64,000 bases of DNA from Microdochium bolleyi. Its lineage: Eukaryota; Ascomycota; Sordariomycetes; Xylariales; Microdochiaceae. Position numbers and translations under genes: made by a program. The first letter of the stretch is position 1; each line of letters begins with the position of its first letter. The notes under the pieces are model-generated. The model searched no databases. It had not been told where the DNA came from and saw only the letters and a program-made list of their open reading frames with translations. This document shows, one piece after another, positions 1 to 11,946 of this stretch. The DNA is taken from positions 372,001-436,000 of the forward strand of contig KQ964264.1 in assembly GCA_001566295.1 (NCBI GenBank), written 5' to 3'.

Positions 1-3000
1 GCCGAGCAGCTGACCACGGCGGAGTCAAAACCGAGCTCGACGACGGACTCGATGGCGCGCCGGCCCACGCGCTGCAGCCACGACGCGCGGTCCGCATCGC
101 TCAGAGCCTGGCCAGAAGCCATCTTCTCGATGTGGCTACGTGTGTGCAGCGAGTCGCCCTCTATGAACGGGCTCTGGAGCTTGTGGGCCAGCGTGGAGCC
201 CAGAGTCGATTTGCCGCTCCCACATGGCCCTGCGACAATGACAATCGTCTTTGGATGGGCTTCGCCTCTAAGGGCAGACGGCTTGGCCCAGGCCCCAGTC
301 ATGAAATGCGACACGAAGCGGATCACAAAGTCTGTGTTCAGGACGGGAGCATCCGCAAGGGCCGGCGCCAGTGAGCAGGCAACGTCAGTGGAATATCTCT
401 TGGAAGGGCCGAACACGTCCTTATCGTACTTGGAGGCGAAGAAGTCGACCAGCTTGATCGGTGGGTTGGCAACAGGATCCGGGTCCGAGTTGCGAAGGCG
501 GCGAACCCACTCCCGCGGCTCGACCTCCTCGAATTGCAGGCCGGCCTGTCTCAAGGCCGGTAGCAGGTCCGCCGTCCAGTCAAAAGTCTTCGGGTTGGCT
601 ACGTGTGCAAAGACACTCCCTGCGTCGGACAGGGATATCTGGGCGATCGACTCTGCCGTCGTGTCCACTGGAAGCCACGAGGGCGTCTCGCGCAGCCGGG
701 GCAGCGCGCCGATCGTCGTCGCCGCTTGCAGCATCATGGTGATGGCCTCAGTGCTGTTCCACACTCCGTGCTTGGTGTCTGCCACGACCTGGCCCACGCG
801 GAGCACGCGGGCTGTGACTCCGCTCGCCGCGGCCTGGGTGCAGAGGTGCTCGGCGACAGACTTGGACTGCGCGTAGCCCATGCCCTGCGCCCACTCGAGC
901 TCGGGCAGGCTCTCGGGCACCGGGTCGACGGTGGCCCGGGAGACGGAGCTCACCGAGGAGCAGAAATTGAAGCTAGCTGGGGGCAAGGTGCGGCCGCTGA
1001 CGTTTCTCGTGCTTACGCACAGTGAAATGAGGTTTGCGACACCCGCAATGTTGCTCTGCTCGAAGCTGGACAGACGCATGTTGAAATTGACCGACCAGGC
1101 GCAGTGGATGACGGAGCCGAGGCTGGCCGTCACTTCGCGAAGTTTTTCGGCAGACAGACCGAGATCCTCGCGGGACAAGTCAGAGGGTAGACTGAAGATC
1201 TTTCTCCGCTGTGGGAGAGAGAGTCCGTGATAGACGCGGCGCTGGAGCATCGAGGACCTCACGCGGCTGGCGGCATCATCGTCTGACTTAGCACGCACGA
1301 GGCAGTATACCTTGTCCACGGTCTGGTCTGTCACCAGCTTGGCGAGAACGTGAGCGCCAAGGGAGCCTGTCGCGCCCGTGAGGACGACGGAAATTGCTGG
1401 AGCTCCAGCAGCGGTTGAGGGCTTCCTGCTGTACTTGTTGATGAGGTTCCGCATTTCGTCCTCGATGGCTCCGTCTTGCTCGGTCTCTTGATTGTCCGAC
1501 AGGGCGAAAAGGTACTTGCTCAGCTGCCCGACTGAAGGGTGATCAAAGACTACTGTCTGACTGAGTCGGTGACCGCCGACGTCTACAGTCTTGATTATGT
1601 CGCTCCGCATCTGTGTCGCCTGGAGAGAGTCAAGCCCGAGGAGGAAGAAGTCGGTATGGTCATCGTAGGTCATCGCCTTGCCAAGTGCCTGGCCCAGCGA
1701 CTGTCGTACGAAACGACGTAGCTCTGCCGAGCCTAGCTTGCGCAAGTCCTCGGCACCGGCACGCTCGGCCCTGTCGTATATCTCGGCAATGTCGTCCGCG
1801 TACGTCTTGTAGAACGCTTGGCGGATGACGCTACCCTTGTCGGTGCGAGGATAGTCGCACCCCACAGGGAGGATCTTGACCATAGGCTTGGTGATTCGGG
1901 CATACGCCTCGACATCACGACAGGCAGACTCGACAGCAGGCCAGACGATCTCCAGGATCTCACCGTCTGTTTTTCCCTCCAGGCACTGAGCGGGGACGAT
2001 TAGCACTCCCGGTACTGGCCGCCCCGCCCCAAAGATGATTGCCTCGGTAACGTCCTTGTTCGAGCGGATGGTGCCCTCGGTATTGACCGGATTGAACATC
2101 TCACCAGTTTCGAGGTTTATAGTGTCGTCCCGACGGGCGATGTACTTCCATGCCTTTGGGATGGTCGGGTGCGGCTCGAAGAGGTCCTTGGTCAGGTAGC
2201 TCCCATCATCCTGGTTCGAGGCTACCTTTGCAGGCCAGCCTTCTGTCACGCAGCACTCAAACAGGCCCTGGTCTCGAGGGATCCACCTGAGGAACGGGGA
2301 GAGCTTGGGCGACTCCCTGACGTAGTTCCACGCGTCGTCGCCGGGCTCGCGGAACGAAGTCATGAGCTGGCCCACCTCGGTGGCGCCGTAGTGCCCGACC
2401 AAGTTGATCCCCTGCGCTATCAGCAGGTCTCCGAGCGCGTCGGGCATGGCGGAGCCGCCGTACATGACGATCTTGAGGTCCCGTAGCAGCGACAGACCGA
2501 GTTCTGACTCGGAGAGCAGCTTCAAGGCATACGGCACGCCGTAGAAGATCTCAAACCGGTGGGTCTTCATTATGTTTGTCAGATGGTTGTGGGTCAACGG
2601 AAGGTCTGCGTTATATCTAGAAGCCGGTTCAGCTTTTGCAGTGAGCACGAGTACAAGGGTCCAACTCACAAGTGGATTGGCTTGCCGCTGAAAATAGCGC
2701 GGAAGAGATTGCAAATGCCATGATTGTGGTAGAGAGGCAGGGTGATTAAAGCGGCCATTTTCATGCTGACCGCATAGTTGGCAACGGCAGCCTTTTGAGG
2801 CTGATGGATGGGTTTCGGCAAGCCGGTTGAGCCTGAGGGTTTTGTTAGCCAAGGTTATACACGAGATAATCGGCATGCTTACCACTAGAGTGGATAATAT
2901 ATATCAGGTTGTTCGCTTCCACGGACATATCAAGGTGGCCGTCCATGCGTGTATCGGCATGGACCTCGATGGGGAAATCATACGATGTTCGGCCGACAAT

Positions 3001-3531
3001 CTGCAGAAGTTGAAGGTTGGGGAGTGCTGCCCGTGCAGACTCGGCTGTGGCCGTGTATCTGGGGTCAACGAGGAGGCAGATCGCATCTGTCGTTGTAATG
3101 AGGCTGTTTACGGCGTCCTGGGATATTCTCGTCGAGAGAAAGAGCGTCGTGTGGCCCAGCTTGGTCAGCGCGAGCATTGTGATGAGATAGTCAAAATTTG
3201 AGGGCCCCAAGACGGCGACAGTCAGGGGAGCCTCATCTGACGACCGGCGCATAGGCAGGCTCTGTTCGTACATCTTGGCGACCCGGTAGGCAAATACGTC
3301 CAACTGCTGCATGGTGTAATCGACGTACTGTGTACCCTCGGACGGGTACGAGACTATGACGCGATCCGGATGGGTTCTCGCCCGCCGCCTGACGAGCTCA
3401 TCGACGGTCCTGATAGAGGAATCGTCGTCGTCGTTAGACTTAGAGGAGGGGGGAGTGAGCATGGCCACGGGCTCATCCAGGCCCGCATGATTGACCTGGC
3501 CCGTGGGCTCAACGAGAGACGGTGGTGACAT
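1..3531 (-). CDS. NRPS-like enzyme: adenylation - carrier - thioester reductase - gluconokinase-type domain (partial, runs off left edge)
   Basis: Exons are 2883..3531, 2670..2832 and <1..2616, with introns of 50 and 53 nt. An in-frame ATG also exists at 3594. About 1142 residues are visible. The A domain carries core A3 SSGSTGLPK (its Gly codon is split by intron 1), A5 YGATEVG and A10 PRTDKGSVIRQ with the catalytic Lys. The carrier motif LGLDSL puts the phosphopantetheine Ser at about residue 601. The reductase follows, with NADP-binding GATGSLG near 685 and YAQSK near 852. After the reductase, with no stop or splice signal, the frame continues into P-loop GPCGSGKST (about 1067) and then GDSLH, EKMASG and DADRASWL, the signature of GntK-type gluconate kinases. 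The A-T-R part should activate a carboxylic acid, tether it and release it reductively as an aldehyde or alcohol. The role of the kinase is unknown. The 3' end lies outside the window. The gene faces away from the aldo-keto reductase. Confidence 0.88.
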
Positions 3532-4087
3532 GGCTAGGAGTGCGGGAGTGTGCCTGGCCTTGGTGTGTTCTTTGTTTGAATACCACGCGGTCAAGCACGA
3601 GGCTAGTCTTTATGAAGTCCTGAGAGTTCCGGCACGTCCGGCGATTCATCAAGCTGGGTATGGTACAGGAAGTACCCAGGACTACCACCCAGGCTTTCTC
3701 CGTCTTCTACAGCCGAGTCTTCCATACAGTGGTCGTTGTGGGTGGGCCTTGTCGATCTTAGGATCTTCCCCCCTTTTTCCCCCCGGTCTTGTCTTTGAGC
3801 TGCCACACACGTCGGAACCCATGGTCAAGAAATCCGGTAGATGTGTGGGGACAAATCCGCGATGTACCGGATTTCTCTTCTACGCGAAATTCTGCGTTCG
3901 GGGTGAATAATATAACAGCGCGTAGAAGCTTTATTATTATGTACGGTCAAAGACAAAGCAGACAGAACGCCAGCACAAGACAGCGACCCTAAATTTAAAA
4001 GACTTCAGTGAAAACGAAAGCCACTTTCCGGTCGTTCTGATCCATCCCCTGTACACCCAACCCTCACCCAATTCGTAGTCACACAGC
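3532..4087. promoter_or_regulatory. Divergent promoter region between the NRPS-like gene and the aldo-keto reductase
   Basis: This 556-nt head-to-head spacer must hold both promoters, which suggests co-regulation. Reading frames inside it are short and resemble no protein. No specific operator was recognised. Confidence 0.5.
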
Positions 4088-5226
4088 ATGGGTCTTCCCA
4101 CACACCTTGAGCTCAACACGGGCGCCAAGATCCCCGCGCTCGGGTTTGGCACCTGGCAAGCCAAGCCAGGCGAAGTTGAAATTGCTGTCGAGACTGCATT
4201 GCGCAGCGGGTACAGGCAGTAAGTCTTGGTCCCGTGACAACACGACCCCGCCCTCTTTCGACGGAATTAATATCAATCAAGTCGGCCAACCACTGACCCA
4301 ACGCAAAGTATCGATTGCGCGTCCATCTACCGCAATGAGGCGGAGGTCGGTGAGGGCATCCGCAAGAGTGGTGTGGCCCGGTCCGACATCTGGCTTACCG
4401 GCAAGCTCTGGAACACGCACCACGCGCCCGGGGATGTCGAGGCGGGTGTGGACAAGTCCCTGAAGGATCTCGGCACAGACTACCTTGACCTCTACCTCAT
4501 GCACTGGCCAGTGTAAGTTTACTCTCCATTCAACTTGCAATCATTCAACACCTGTACGGAATAGCAGGACTGACCAGCGACAGCGCCTTTAAAAACACCG
4601 GCAAATGGTTTCCCCTGGAAGACAGCGGCGTGTTCGCACTGGCCGACATCCCGCCGGCAGCGACGTGGGCGGCCATGCAGAAGCTCGTCGAGTCTGGCAA
4701 GGTCCGCGCGATCGGTGTATCCAACTTCACGATCCAACGGGCCGAGGAACTGCTCGCGGTGCCGACCACGACCATCACCCCGGCTGTCAACCAGATCGAG
4801 GCCCACCCGTACCTGCAGCAGCCCGAGCTCCTGCGCTGGTGCCAGTCCCAGGGGATCGTGGTCACGGCGTACTCGCCCCTCGGGAACAACCAGACGGGCG
4901 AGCCGCGTACGGTGGACGACCCCCTGGTGAAGCAGCTCGGCGACAAGCTAGGCCTAGATGGTGGCCAGCTCCTCGCGTCATGGGGAATCCAGCGCGGCAC
5001 GGTCGTGCTGCCCAAAAGCGTCACACCCAGCAGGATCAAGTCCAATGCTCAGGTTGCCGAGCTGCCCTCCGATGCATTCGAGCAGCTCAATGGCTTGGAG
5101 AGAAACAAGAGGTTCAACTGGCAGACGAGATGGGGTTTCGATATTTTCCAGGAGTTGGGCGACGAAGAGGTCGAGAGGATCGCGTCAGAGGCAGCGGAGG
5201 AGAACAAGACAAAGTTCACGGTCTAG
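4088..5226 (+). CDS. Aldo-keto reductase (AKR superfamily)
   Basis: Exons are 4088..4218, 4309..4512 and 4584..5226, giving 325 residues, the normal AKR length. The start ATG is followed directly by the family's first strand and by GFGTWQ. The catalytic tetrad is complete: Asp46 (IDCA), Tyr51 (IYRNE), Lys76 (TGKLWN) and His109 (LMHWP). Near the C-terminus LPKSV and the following Arg/Asn residues fit the NADP(H) 2'-phosphate pocket. The enzyme should reduce an aldehyde or ketone in the cytosol with NADPH. It is divergent from the NRPS-like reductase gene, whose release product could be an aldehyde, so a role in processing that product is plausible but inferred. Its stop lies 46 nt from the stop of the converging transcription factor gene. 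Confidence 0.92.
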
Positions 5227-5272
5227 AGTTTGCTGCAAAGCACCCGTGATGAAGATTTCAACGACCCTTCTA

Positions 5273-7649
5273 TCAAAAGTCTAATGTACCATGTTGCGTG
5301 CCTTGTAGAGTACTGTCAGACAGATCCAGGTTAGGTATCCACGACGAGTCAATGTTCATGTACGGTCCAAAGGCAGAAGAGTCTAGCTCGAGCCAGTCTG
5401 TGGTGTTCCACTCGTCCAGGAGACTGAATCGAAGCTCGCCGCCAGGCAAGGTGGCCTCCGAGGCAGGATAGAGCGCGGGGTCCATCACGACTCCGTCCTG
5501 TATCCCACTGCTCGGCGTCGCCTGCGGCTGGTTTTGGTTTGGTTCCCGAGTTGAGAACATGCCCTCCGCGCTCTTCGAGCCCATGGCTTCCGAGCAAAAC
5601 TCCTCGAGAATGACCGCATATCGCCGGCTCGGCGAGTTCTGCGCCGTCGCCGAGGCCATGTGACCTTGGCATCTCCGGGCCAGGTCTATGAGCCTACTGT
5701 GCGCGACCTGCGCGCTATGGTCGAGGACAGTGCCGCGGCGCTTGAGCTGCATGTCCCAGACGTAGCACACTACGAGGGCGCAGAAGGTGACGTACTGCGT
5801 CCACCAGAACGCGTGGAACATGGCGCCGTTGTGCGCGAGGCCGTCGACGACCTCGAACACCGACCTCGCCGCCCCGAGACACTCGTCGATCTGCGCCCTG
5901 CTGTCTTGCCGCAGGGTCGACAGCAGGAACAGCCTATTCGCGTGCATGATGGCGTGGCAGTACGCTAGTTTCAGGACGATGGACTGTCGCCTGAAGCTTG
6001 TGACGAGCATCGATGGACGGACTGACACCAGGTAGGCTGGTAACGAAGCCTTCCAGTCATCAAGCTGTTTGCTCAAGCGGTGGGCAGCCCCGATGCGATC
6101 CGCCTCTGATATCGGCCGTATGGTGTAGACCTCTCTCGAGATCTGGCCAATGATTTGAGCAATCCTATCGGTATATTAGCGACCAGGATGTCGAAGGTTC
6201 GTCTCAAGATACAAAGAAAACGTACTTAGCATGGAATATGAGCGCATCCGTGTGGCACCCACCATTGTCGGCACCTGTGGCATGTAATGGACCCTGAGGC
6301 GTGATGTCTTCATCTTCCAGCCGATCAGGGAACTCTTGGTCAATGTCCTCGTCATGGTAGTGTCTTGGGCGCCCAAATATGACACCAAGGTATTTATCCA
6401 GGATGTATGCTGTCCAAAATGTCCTCATACGCAACTGTCCCTGCAAGTAGTCGAGCTGGCCTGGCCCCTTATGCAGCTGTCTTGTGGTTTTGCGGTGGAG
6501 TCCCAGCGCAGATATCATCTGCAGGGCGTGTCCGAACGTGTACCAGGCCTTGTTCATGCGTGATGTTGTCAGTAGGTACAGCGTCTGCAAGAGGCGGGCC
6601 TGTGCCGAGTGCAAGGATGGCAGGTCAGCCTCTGGCTCTAGCAGTTGTGTGCACACGCCGAACATCCTCTCGCTTTCGGCAAGAGAGACAGCATCACTGT
6701 CCAGCAAACCACTGGAGCTTGTCTTCTCATGATGCGCCATCGCGACGGCCAGACATATAAAGACTATGGCGGCCTTGGACCTCCCAATGTCCTTCCATGC
6801 TGGTTGACCTTGGCTTATGTTTAGCTCAACGGATCGTACCCAGTCCTCGACCGAGGGCCTGTGGAGCACGCGGTATGTAGCCATGCAGACATCAAAGTAC
6901 AGCGTCATCGACCTCACCACCTCCTGGTGGGGCGGGAGAGTGAGGCAGTACAGGTCCTCTTCAGATAGCTTGCGCGGTGGACGATCACCTGCTTGTCTCG
7001 CATGTTGCTGCTCCGCAAGACCCCCTGTTGCTGTCGTTATTGTTGTTCCTGGGGTTGGCGTGCTTAGTGGCGCTCCCGTGTGACCCGGCTTCGCCAGCCG
7101 CCTCCAGGCGCGATGCAGGAAGGTCATGCCTGAGGTCGGATCAAAAACCTGACCCCCGATCTCGGTCATTCCAAGCTCCGGGGAGGCCCTTGAGGCTGGG
7201 CCCATACTCTCGGGGTGGCTGCCGGCCGCTGTGTCCCGTGTCGTGCCTGGCACTGTAGCAGTGGTGGTCGACATCGCGGGGGCAGCAGTATCCACCTGCA
7301 GTTCCGCGCTCAACGGCTGCGGAGTCGGCGGCCTGCCGCGCGAGTACTTGGCGTCATAAATGCAGGCGATGCCTTTGCCTACGCACTTTGTGCATGGCAG
7401 CGTTCCCGAGCACCGAGCTTTGCGTTGCTTGCAGTGATCACACGCTCGGCTGACCTTGCGACCCTTGCGCCGGTTCGCCGGGGAGCCGTCATCTGGGCTT
7501 TTTCCGGCGTCTTCCCCGCTTGCGGATGCGCGAGTCCTTTTCCGTGTATCATCGATGACTGTATCATCAATGGCTGTGGTACTTTCAAGGGTTCCTGGCG
7601 TGGTGGTGGAGGACTGGCGCCAGCCGCGACCCTCTCCAGGATTGGTCAT
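5273..7649 (-). CDS. Zn2Cys6 transcription factor with fungal-specific transcription factor domain
   Basis: Exons are 6226..7649 and 5273..6164, with a 61-nt intron, giving 771 residues. The zinc cluster lies at residues 70-96 in CX2CX6CX5CX2CX6C spacing, followed by a basic linker (YSRGRPPTP). A Ser/Thr/Pro/Ala-rich linker leads to a PF04082-like middle homology region; the stretch LQTLYLLTTSRMNKAWYTFG around residue 350 is characteristic. This is a nuclear DNA-binding regulator. It sits between the aldo-keto reductase and the MFS permease in the locus that holds the NRPS-like enzyme, so a pathway-specific regulator is the simplest reading, though that is inference. It is transcribed divergently from the MFS gene across 493 nt. 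Confidence 0.9.
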
Positions 7650-8142
7650 GGATTATGGCAGGAAGAGGTTTTGGCGACGGATTTGTCGACGACAAGGAGA
7701 CGGATCAGCTTGGAAGAGGCGGATAAAGCGAGGGGGAAGTAGGCCAACTGCGGGATGAGGGTGTCTAAGCGAGTCAGGGGCCTAGCATCCTTGCCCGTCC
7801 CCCCTCATTTCACACAGAAACCCCAGTTTCGTGGGTTGTCTCCACTGCGGAGATTTGCCCCATGGGGTTCCAAGTCGTACGTCGTGGCGGGCCACAGGTC
7901 GACGCAGGCACCTAGCACAAGTCGCAGTACACCTTGGCAGCCATCATGCATCAAGTCAACTTGCAGTACGGATGGCTACCCTACGCTTAGTATAGATAGC
8001 CTTGGACATCCACTGCAAGCACCTGCAGACTTTCTTTCGCCATCTGTATCACCGGCAGATATCCTTCGCGACATCACCTGTGAGCCCTCTTTGAGCATAA
8101 CACCAGCTGCAGCTGCCAGTTCCTCACAAGGCTATAACGAAG
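7650..8142. promoter_or_regulatory. Divergent promoter region between transcription factor and MFS permease
   Basis: This 493-nt spacer lies between two head-to-head start codons. It holds the promoters and 5' leaders of both genes. No coding sequence is supported here and no operator was identified. Confidence 0.45.
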
Positions 8143-10202
8143 ATGGCTGGTGCTCACGGAACCGGAGAGCCTTCTGTCGACAAAGCAGACGTCATCATGG
8201 TTGATCATGCCGACCAGGCTGGCGACCACCCGGAGAAGGCATCGCAGGTCCGCGTCGTGGACGATTTCCACGTACTCGGCTTGACTCAGGACGATGCCGA
8301 CTTCTACAACAACTACACGCCCGAGCAGAGGAGTCGCACCAGGCGAAAAGTAGGGTTCTGACACCAAGCCATTATTCAAAGATTACAACACCCACTGACA
8401 CCTGGTCATCTCAGGTCGACATCCGCTTGATCCCCATGCTAGCCAGTTTGTACCTCATCTCCCATCTCGACCGCAGCAACATTGGCAACACCAAGATTGA
8501 GGGCATCGACAAAGATCTTGGCATCACCGGCATCCAATGGAACATTGTGCTGTCTCTGTAGGCAAACCCCTGAATTCTCCGCTAAAAAGTCGAACGAGCA
8601 GCAACCAAGTATTCCAAGGCTCACTCAATGTAATGTCAATGCAGATTCTTCGTTCCATATATCATATTCGAGGTGCCGTCGAACGTTCTCTTGAAGAAAT
8701 TCATGCGCCCTTCAATCTACCTCGGAATCCTGGTTACATCGTGGGGAGTTATCATGACGCTTCATGGCGTGGTGCACAACTTTGGTGGTCTCTTGGCGGT
8801 TCGCCTGATCCTCGGTGTTTTTGAGTAAGACATAAGATCACACGGGACCAAACCAGCAACGAGGCTAACAAAAATATCGCAGGGCTGGTTTCTTTCCTGG
8901 CGCAGTCTAGTGAGTGCTTACACGATGGGAGGAGTCATCTGACCAACACTAATCTCCGCTCCCAGCCTATGCACGTTTTGGTACATGCCAAAAGATCTGG
9001 CCTCTCGGATCTCCTGGTTCTACTGCATGAGCGCCATGTCAGGCGCCTTCTCAGGTCTTCTCGCAGCAGCGATCGCCCAGATGGACGGGTTTGGTGGATA
9101 CGAGGGCTGGCGCTGGATCTTCATCATCGAGGGCATCGTCACGGTCGTCCTCGGCATCGCCACGTTCTTCCTCCTCATCGACACGCCCGAGCTCGGCCAC
9201 AAGTGGCTCGAGCCAGACGAGATCCGCTTCCTGCAGCTGCAGGGCTTTATCAAGCAGGGCGGCCGCTTCAAGGAGGATGGCGAGGAGAACCGCCACATCT
9301 GGAAAGAGCTCTGGGCTTGCTTGACGAACTGGAGGCTCTGGTTGATTGCGTACGTCCAGTTCGCGCAGTCGGCAATGTCGTACGGCACGAAGTTCAATCT
9401 GCCAACCATTACTCGGGCCATGGGCTTCAAGAGTACGCAGGCTCAGGTACACGTTGTTCGCTCCTATCCGATGCGCGCTCTGGTTGGAGACTAATGCTTG
9501 ATCTGCCAGCTACTGTCTGCGCCACCCTACGTGATGGGCGCCATTTCGGCCATTATCTTCTCCAAGATCTCTGACCGGTTCTACTGGCGCATGCCGTTCG
9601 TCGTTATTCCATTCACACTCGTCACAATCGGCTTCAGCGTCATGCTGGGACTCCAAGGACGTTTCGAGGAGAACATTGGCGCTGCCTATACTGCCGTCAT
9701 CATCGCATGCATGGGCATTTATCCGTACGTTGGCACATGCCTCTTTACGCTTCCACCAGCAAAGTTCATTCACTGACCACAACCCGGCTTGCTATCATAG
9801 TGCAATGCCCGCCGCCTCCGCCTGGGCCGCCAACAACCTCGCCCCTTCCTCCCGCCGCGCCGTCGGCCTCGCGCTGAACATCGCCATCGGCAACTGCGGC
9901 GGCATCATGGGCTCCTACATGTTCTTCGACTCGGACGCGCCCAAGTACAACACGGGCTTCGGGCTGTCGATGGCCTGGGCGATCAGCGGCATCATCGCGG
10001 CGCTCGTCGCCGAGGCCGCGTACAAGTGGGGCAACAGCAAGAAGGGCAGGATGAACGAGGACGAGATCCGCGCGCGGTTCACCGAGGACGAGCTGCTCAG
10101 GATGGGCGACAGGAGCCCGCTGTTCAAATGTAAGTTGGCACGGTGTGTTCAAGTATCTTCAGAGACTGTGTTACTGACAAACAAATACCAGATACCTTGT
10201 GA
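8143..10202 (+). CDS. MFS transporter, anion:cation symporter (allantoate/pantothenate permease, Dal5-like) family
   Basis: Eight exons join in frame: 8143..8349, 8415..8557, 8645..8824, 8883..8909, 8966..9446, 9510..9724, 9801..10129 and 10192..10202. They give 530 residues, normal for the family. The hydrophilic N-terminus is followed by about 12 membrane segments. Family hallmarks are LDRSNIGN after the first segment, EVPSNVLLKKF, GFFPGAVY (fourth segment) and GWRWIFIIEGI (sixth), then the long central loop. Exon 8 encodes only the last three residues. The family imports organic anions such as allantoate, pantothenate or nicotinate at the plasma membrane; the substrate here is unknown. It is divergent from the Zn2Cys6 gene, so it may serve the neighbouring pathway. 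Confidence 0.9.
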
Positions 10203-11032
10203 TACTTTGGAAAAGAAAGAAAAAGAATAAGAAGAAAAAACCTCCTGTTGGATGGGGAAGGGGAGTACTTTTGGTAGGGAGGTGGGGATTTGTTTCGGCG
10301 GATATTCGGACCATCCAGAACAGCTGGCTTGGAACAGATCATTGGAAGAATCATCCCTGTAGTGAATCATGCTGCTGCATAATCAAAATGATCGTGTGTC
10401 AAGCTTCAGTGGATGTTCTCGACCAATCGCAAGAGCACCTGTACTGGTCGATAACACTATGACACGACTGTCAAAACTTGCACGTTGCATCAGTGACTTC
10501 GAGGCACTGTGACCTGGCCGGGTCTAGGCCCACAACGACGGCTACTGCCTCGGTGCTTCCGTGCAGAGTTGGAGGCGCTAGCGTAGCGGATGGGAGAGCC
10601 TGGATGTTGCCACGGCGGCTGTGCGGAGTAAGAAGAGTGTCCGCGGGAAGATGATTTGCGAGATTCTGACAGTCGACACACATCTTTAGTCTCGATCAGA
10701 GTGGACCCAGTCGTGATAGCTCCCTGTTCTTATGCAGCTCGGTCGTGCTGACTGCATTGTCCTGACAGGGTGTTCCGCTGACGCTCCGCAAGGACGCGCA
10801 CCGCCCGGTCCGCAGCGGATCTGCCCGTCCCTAGCTCAACGCGATGCATGCTGTATCGGAGTGAGGGCCCATCATCCCAGTCTAGCGTCAGCCCTAGCGC
10901 TGCATGAGGCGAGAAAAATTACTCCGAGGGGCGTAGGCGAGGGGGACTATTTAAGAAGTGCAGCACGCCACGAGAATCCAGTCCGTCTTCCTCTTTCTCG
11001 CTTTGTCACACTGGTTGTAAGAATACGAAAAC
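10203..11032. other. Intergenic region with TATA-like element
   Basis: No gene is supported in these 830 nt. A TATA-like CTATTTAAG lies at 10947..10955, about 80 nt upstream of the next start codon, and probably belongs to that gene's promoter. Confidence 0.4.
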
Positions 11033-11946
11033 ATGCGCTGGGCAAACATCTTCTCGTCGTTGATGCTGCTCGCAGTCCCCGCGTGGGCCGGCAGCCGGGG
11101 CATGTGGTTCTGGAACGCCGCCAAGATCCAGGACCAGACCGAGGTGACCCAGCTCATCAACTTTGCGCTGACGTACAAGATCGGCACCCTCTACACGGAG
11201 ATGAACATGGATCTGAGCAATGCCGCTTACCAGAGCTTCATCGCGAAGTGCGCCGCCAACAACATCGACGTGCAGGCTCTCATGGGAGACTCCAGCTGGG
11301 CCACGCCGGAGGGCTTCTCGAACCTCAAGCCGAGGCTCGACTGGCTCAAGCAGTACCAGGCGAGCGCGCCGACGGCATCCCGCTTCAGCGCTGTCCACTT
11401 TGACGTCGAGGTATATTGTTCCCTTCCGTTCTAGAATCGCGACTTCGAACTGACCGCTTCTCTTTCCCCACACAGCCATGGGTTCGCCACCCCGACTGGG
11501 AGAACAACCGCGCCGGCCTGACAACCGGACTGCTCCGCGTGGCCGAGGCCATCAACAAGGTCGCCGCCGAGGACCTCAACAACCTGCCCGTCGAGGCGGA
11601 CATCCCCTTCTGGGCCGACGAGATCGACTGCCCTGGCTACGAGGTCACCCTGGACGTGTGGATGTTCCGCCGCATCGCCGCCACGCACTTCATGACCTAC
11701 CGCAACACGCCCGACACCATGATGGATGTCGCCAACCGGGCTCTCGTCCGAGGTGCCGGAGAGGGCAAGCCCGTGTGGCTGTCGATCGAGACGGTTAACA
11801 CCGGCGATGCCATCCAGAGCTACTACGGCTCCTCGCTGGAGGTCTTCCTCCGGGACCTGAGCATCATCGAGGACAGGGCGAGCAAGTTCTCGACTTACGC
11901 CGGCATGGGAATCCACTACTATGAGGGCATGAAGGCCTTGCATTAG
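11033..11946 (+). CDS. Secreted protein of unknown function, possibly a TIM-barrel hydrolase
   Basis: Exons are 11033..11410 and 11476..11946, giving 282 residues. The N-terminus is a clear signal peptide, with a hydrophobic stretch ending in PAWA before GSRGMWFWN. The mature protein alternates predicted strands and helices. It has acidic and aromatic clusters such as LYTEMNMD, HFDVEPWVRHPDWEN (spanning the splice junction), WADEIDCPGY and WLSIETV, reminiscent of TIM-barrel glycoside hydrolases where acidic residues end the barrel strands. I do not recognise the family, and a hydrolase role is inference. A second in-frame ATG does not occur before the signal peptide, which fixes the start. 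A TATA-like box lies about 80 nt upstream. Confidence 0.75.

Noticed and set aside
3491..3910. 139-codon plus-strand frame overlapping the NRPS-like start
   Set aside because: Overlaps a real gene start and the divergent promoter; no recognisable protein features.
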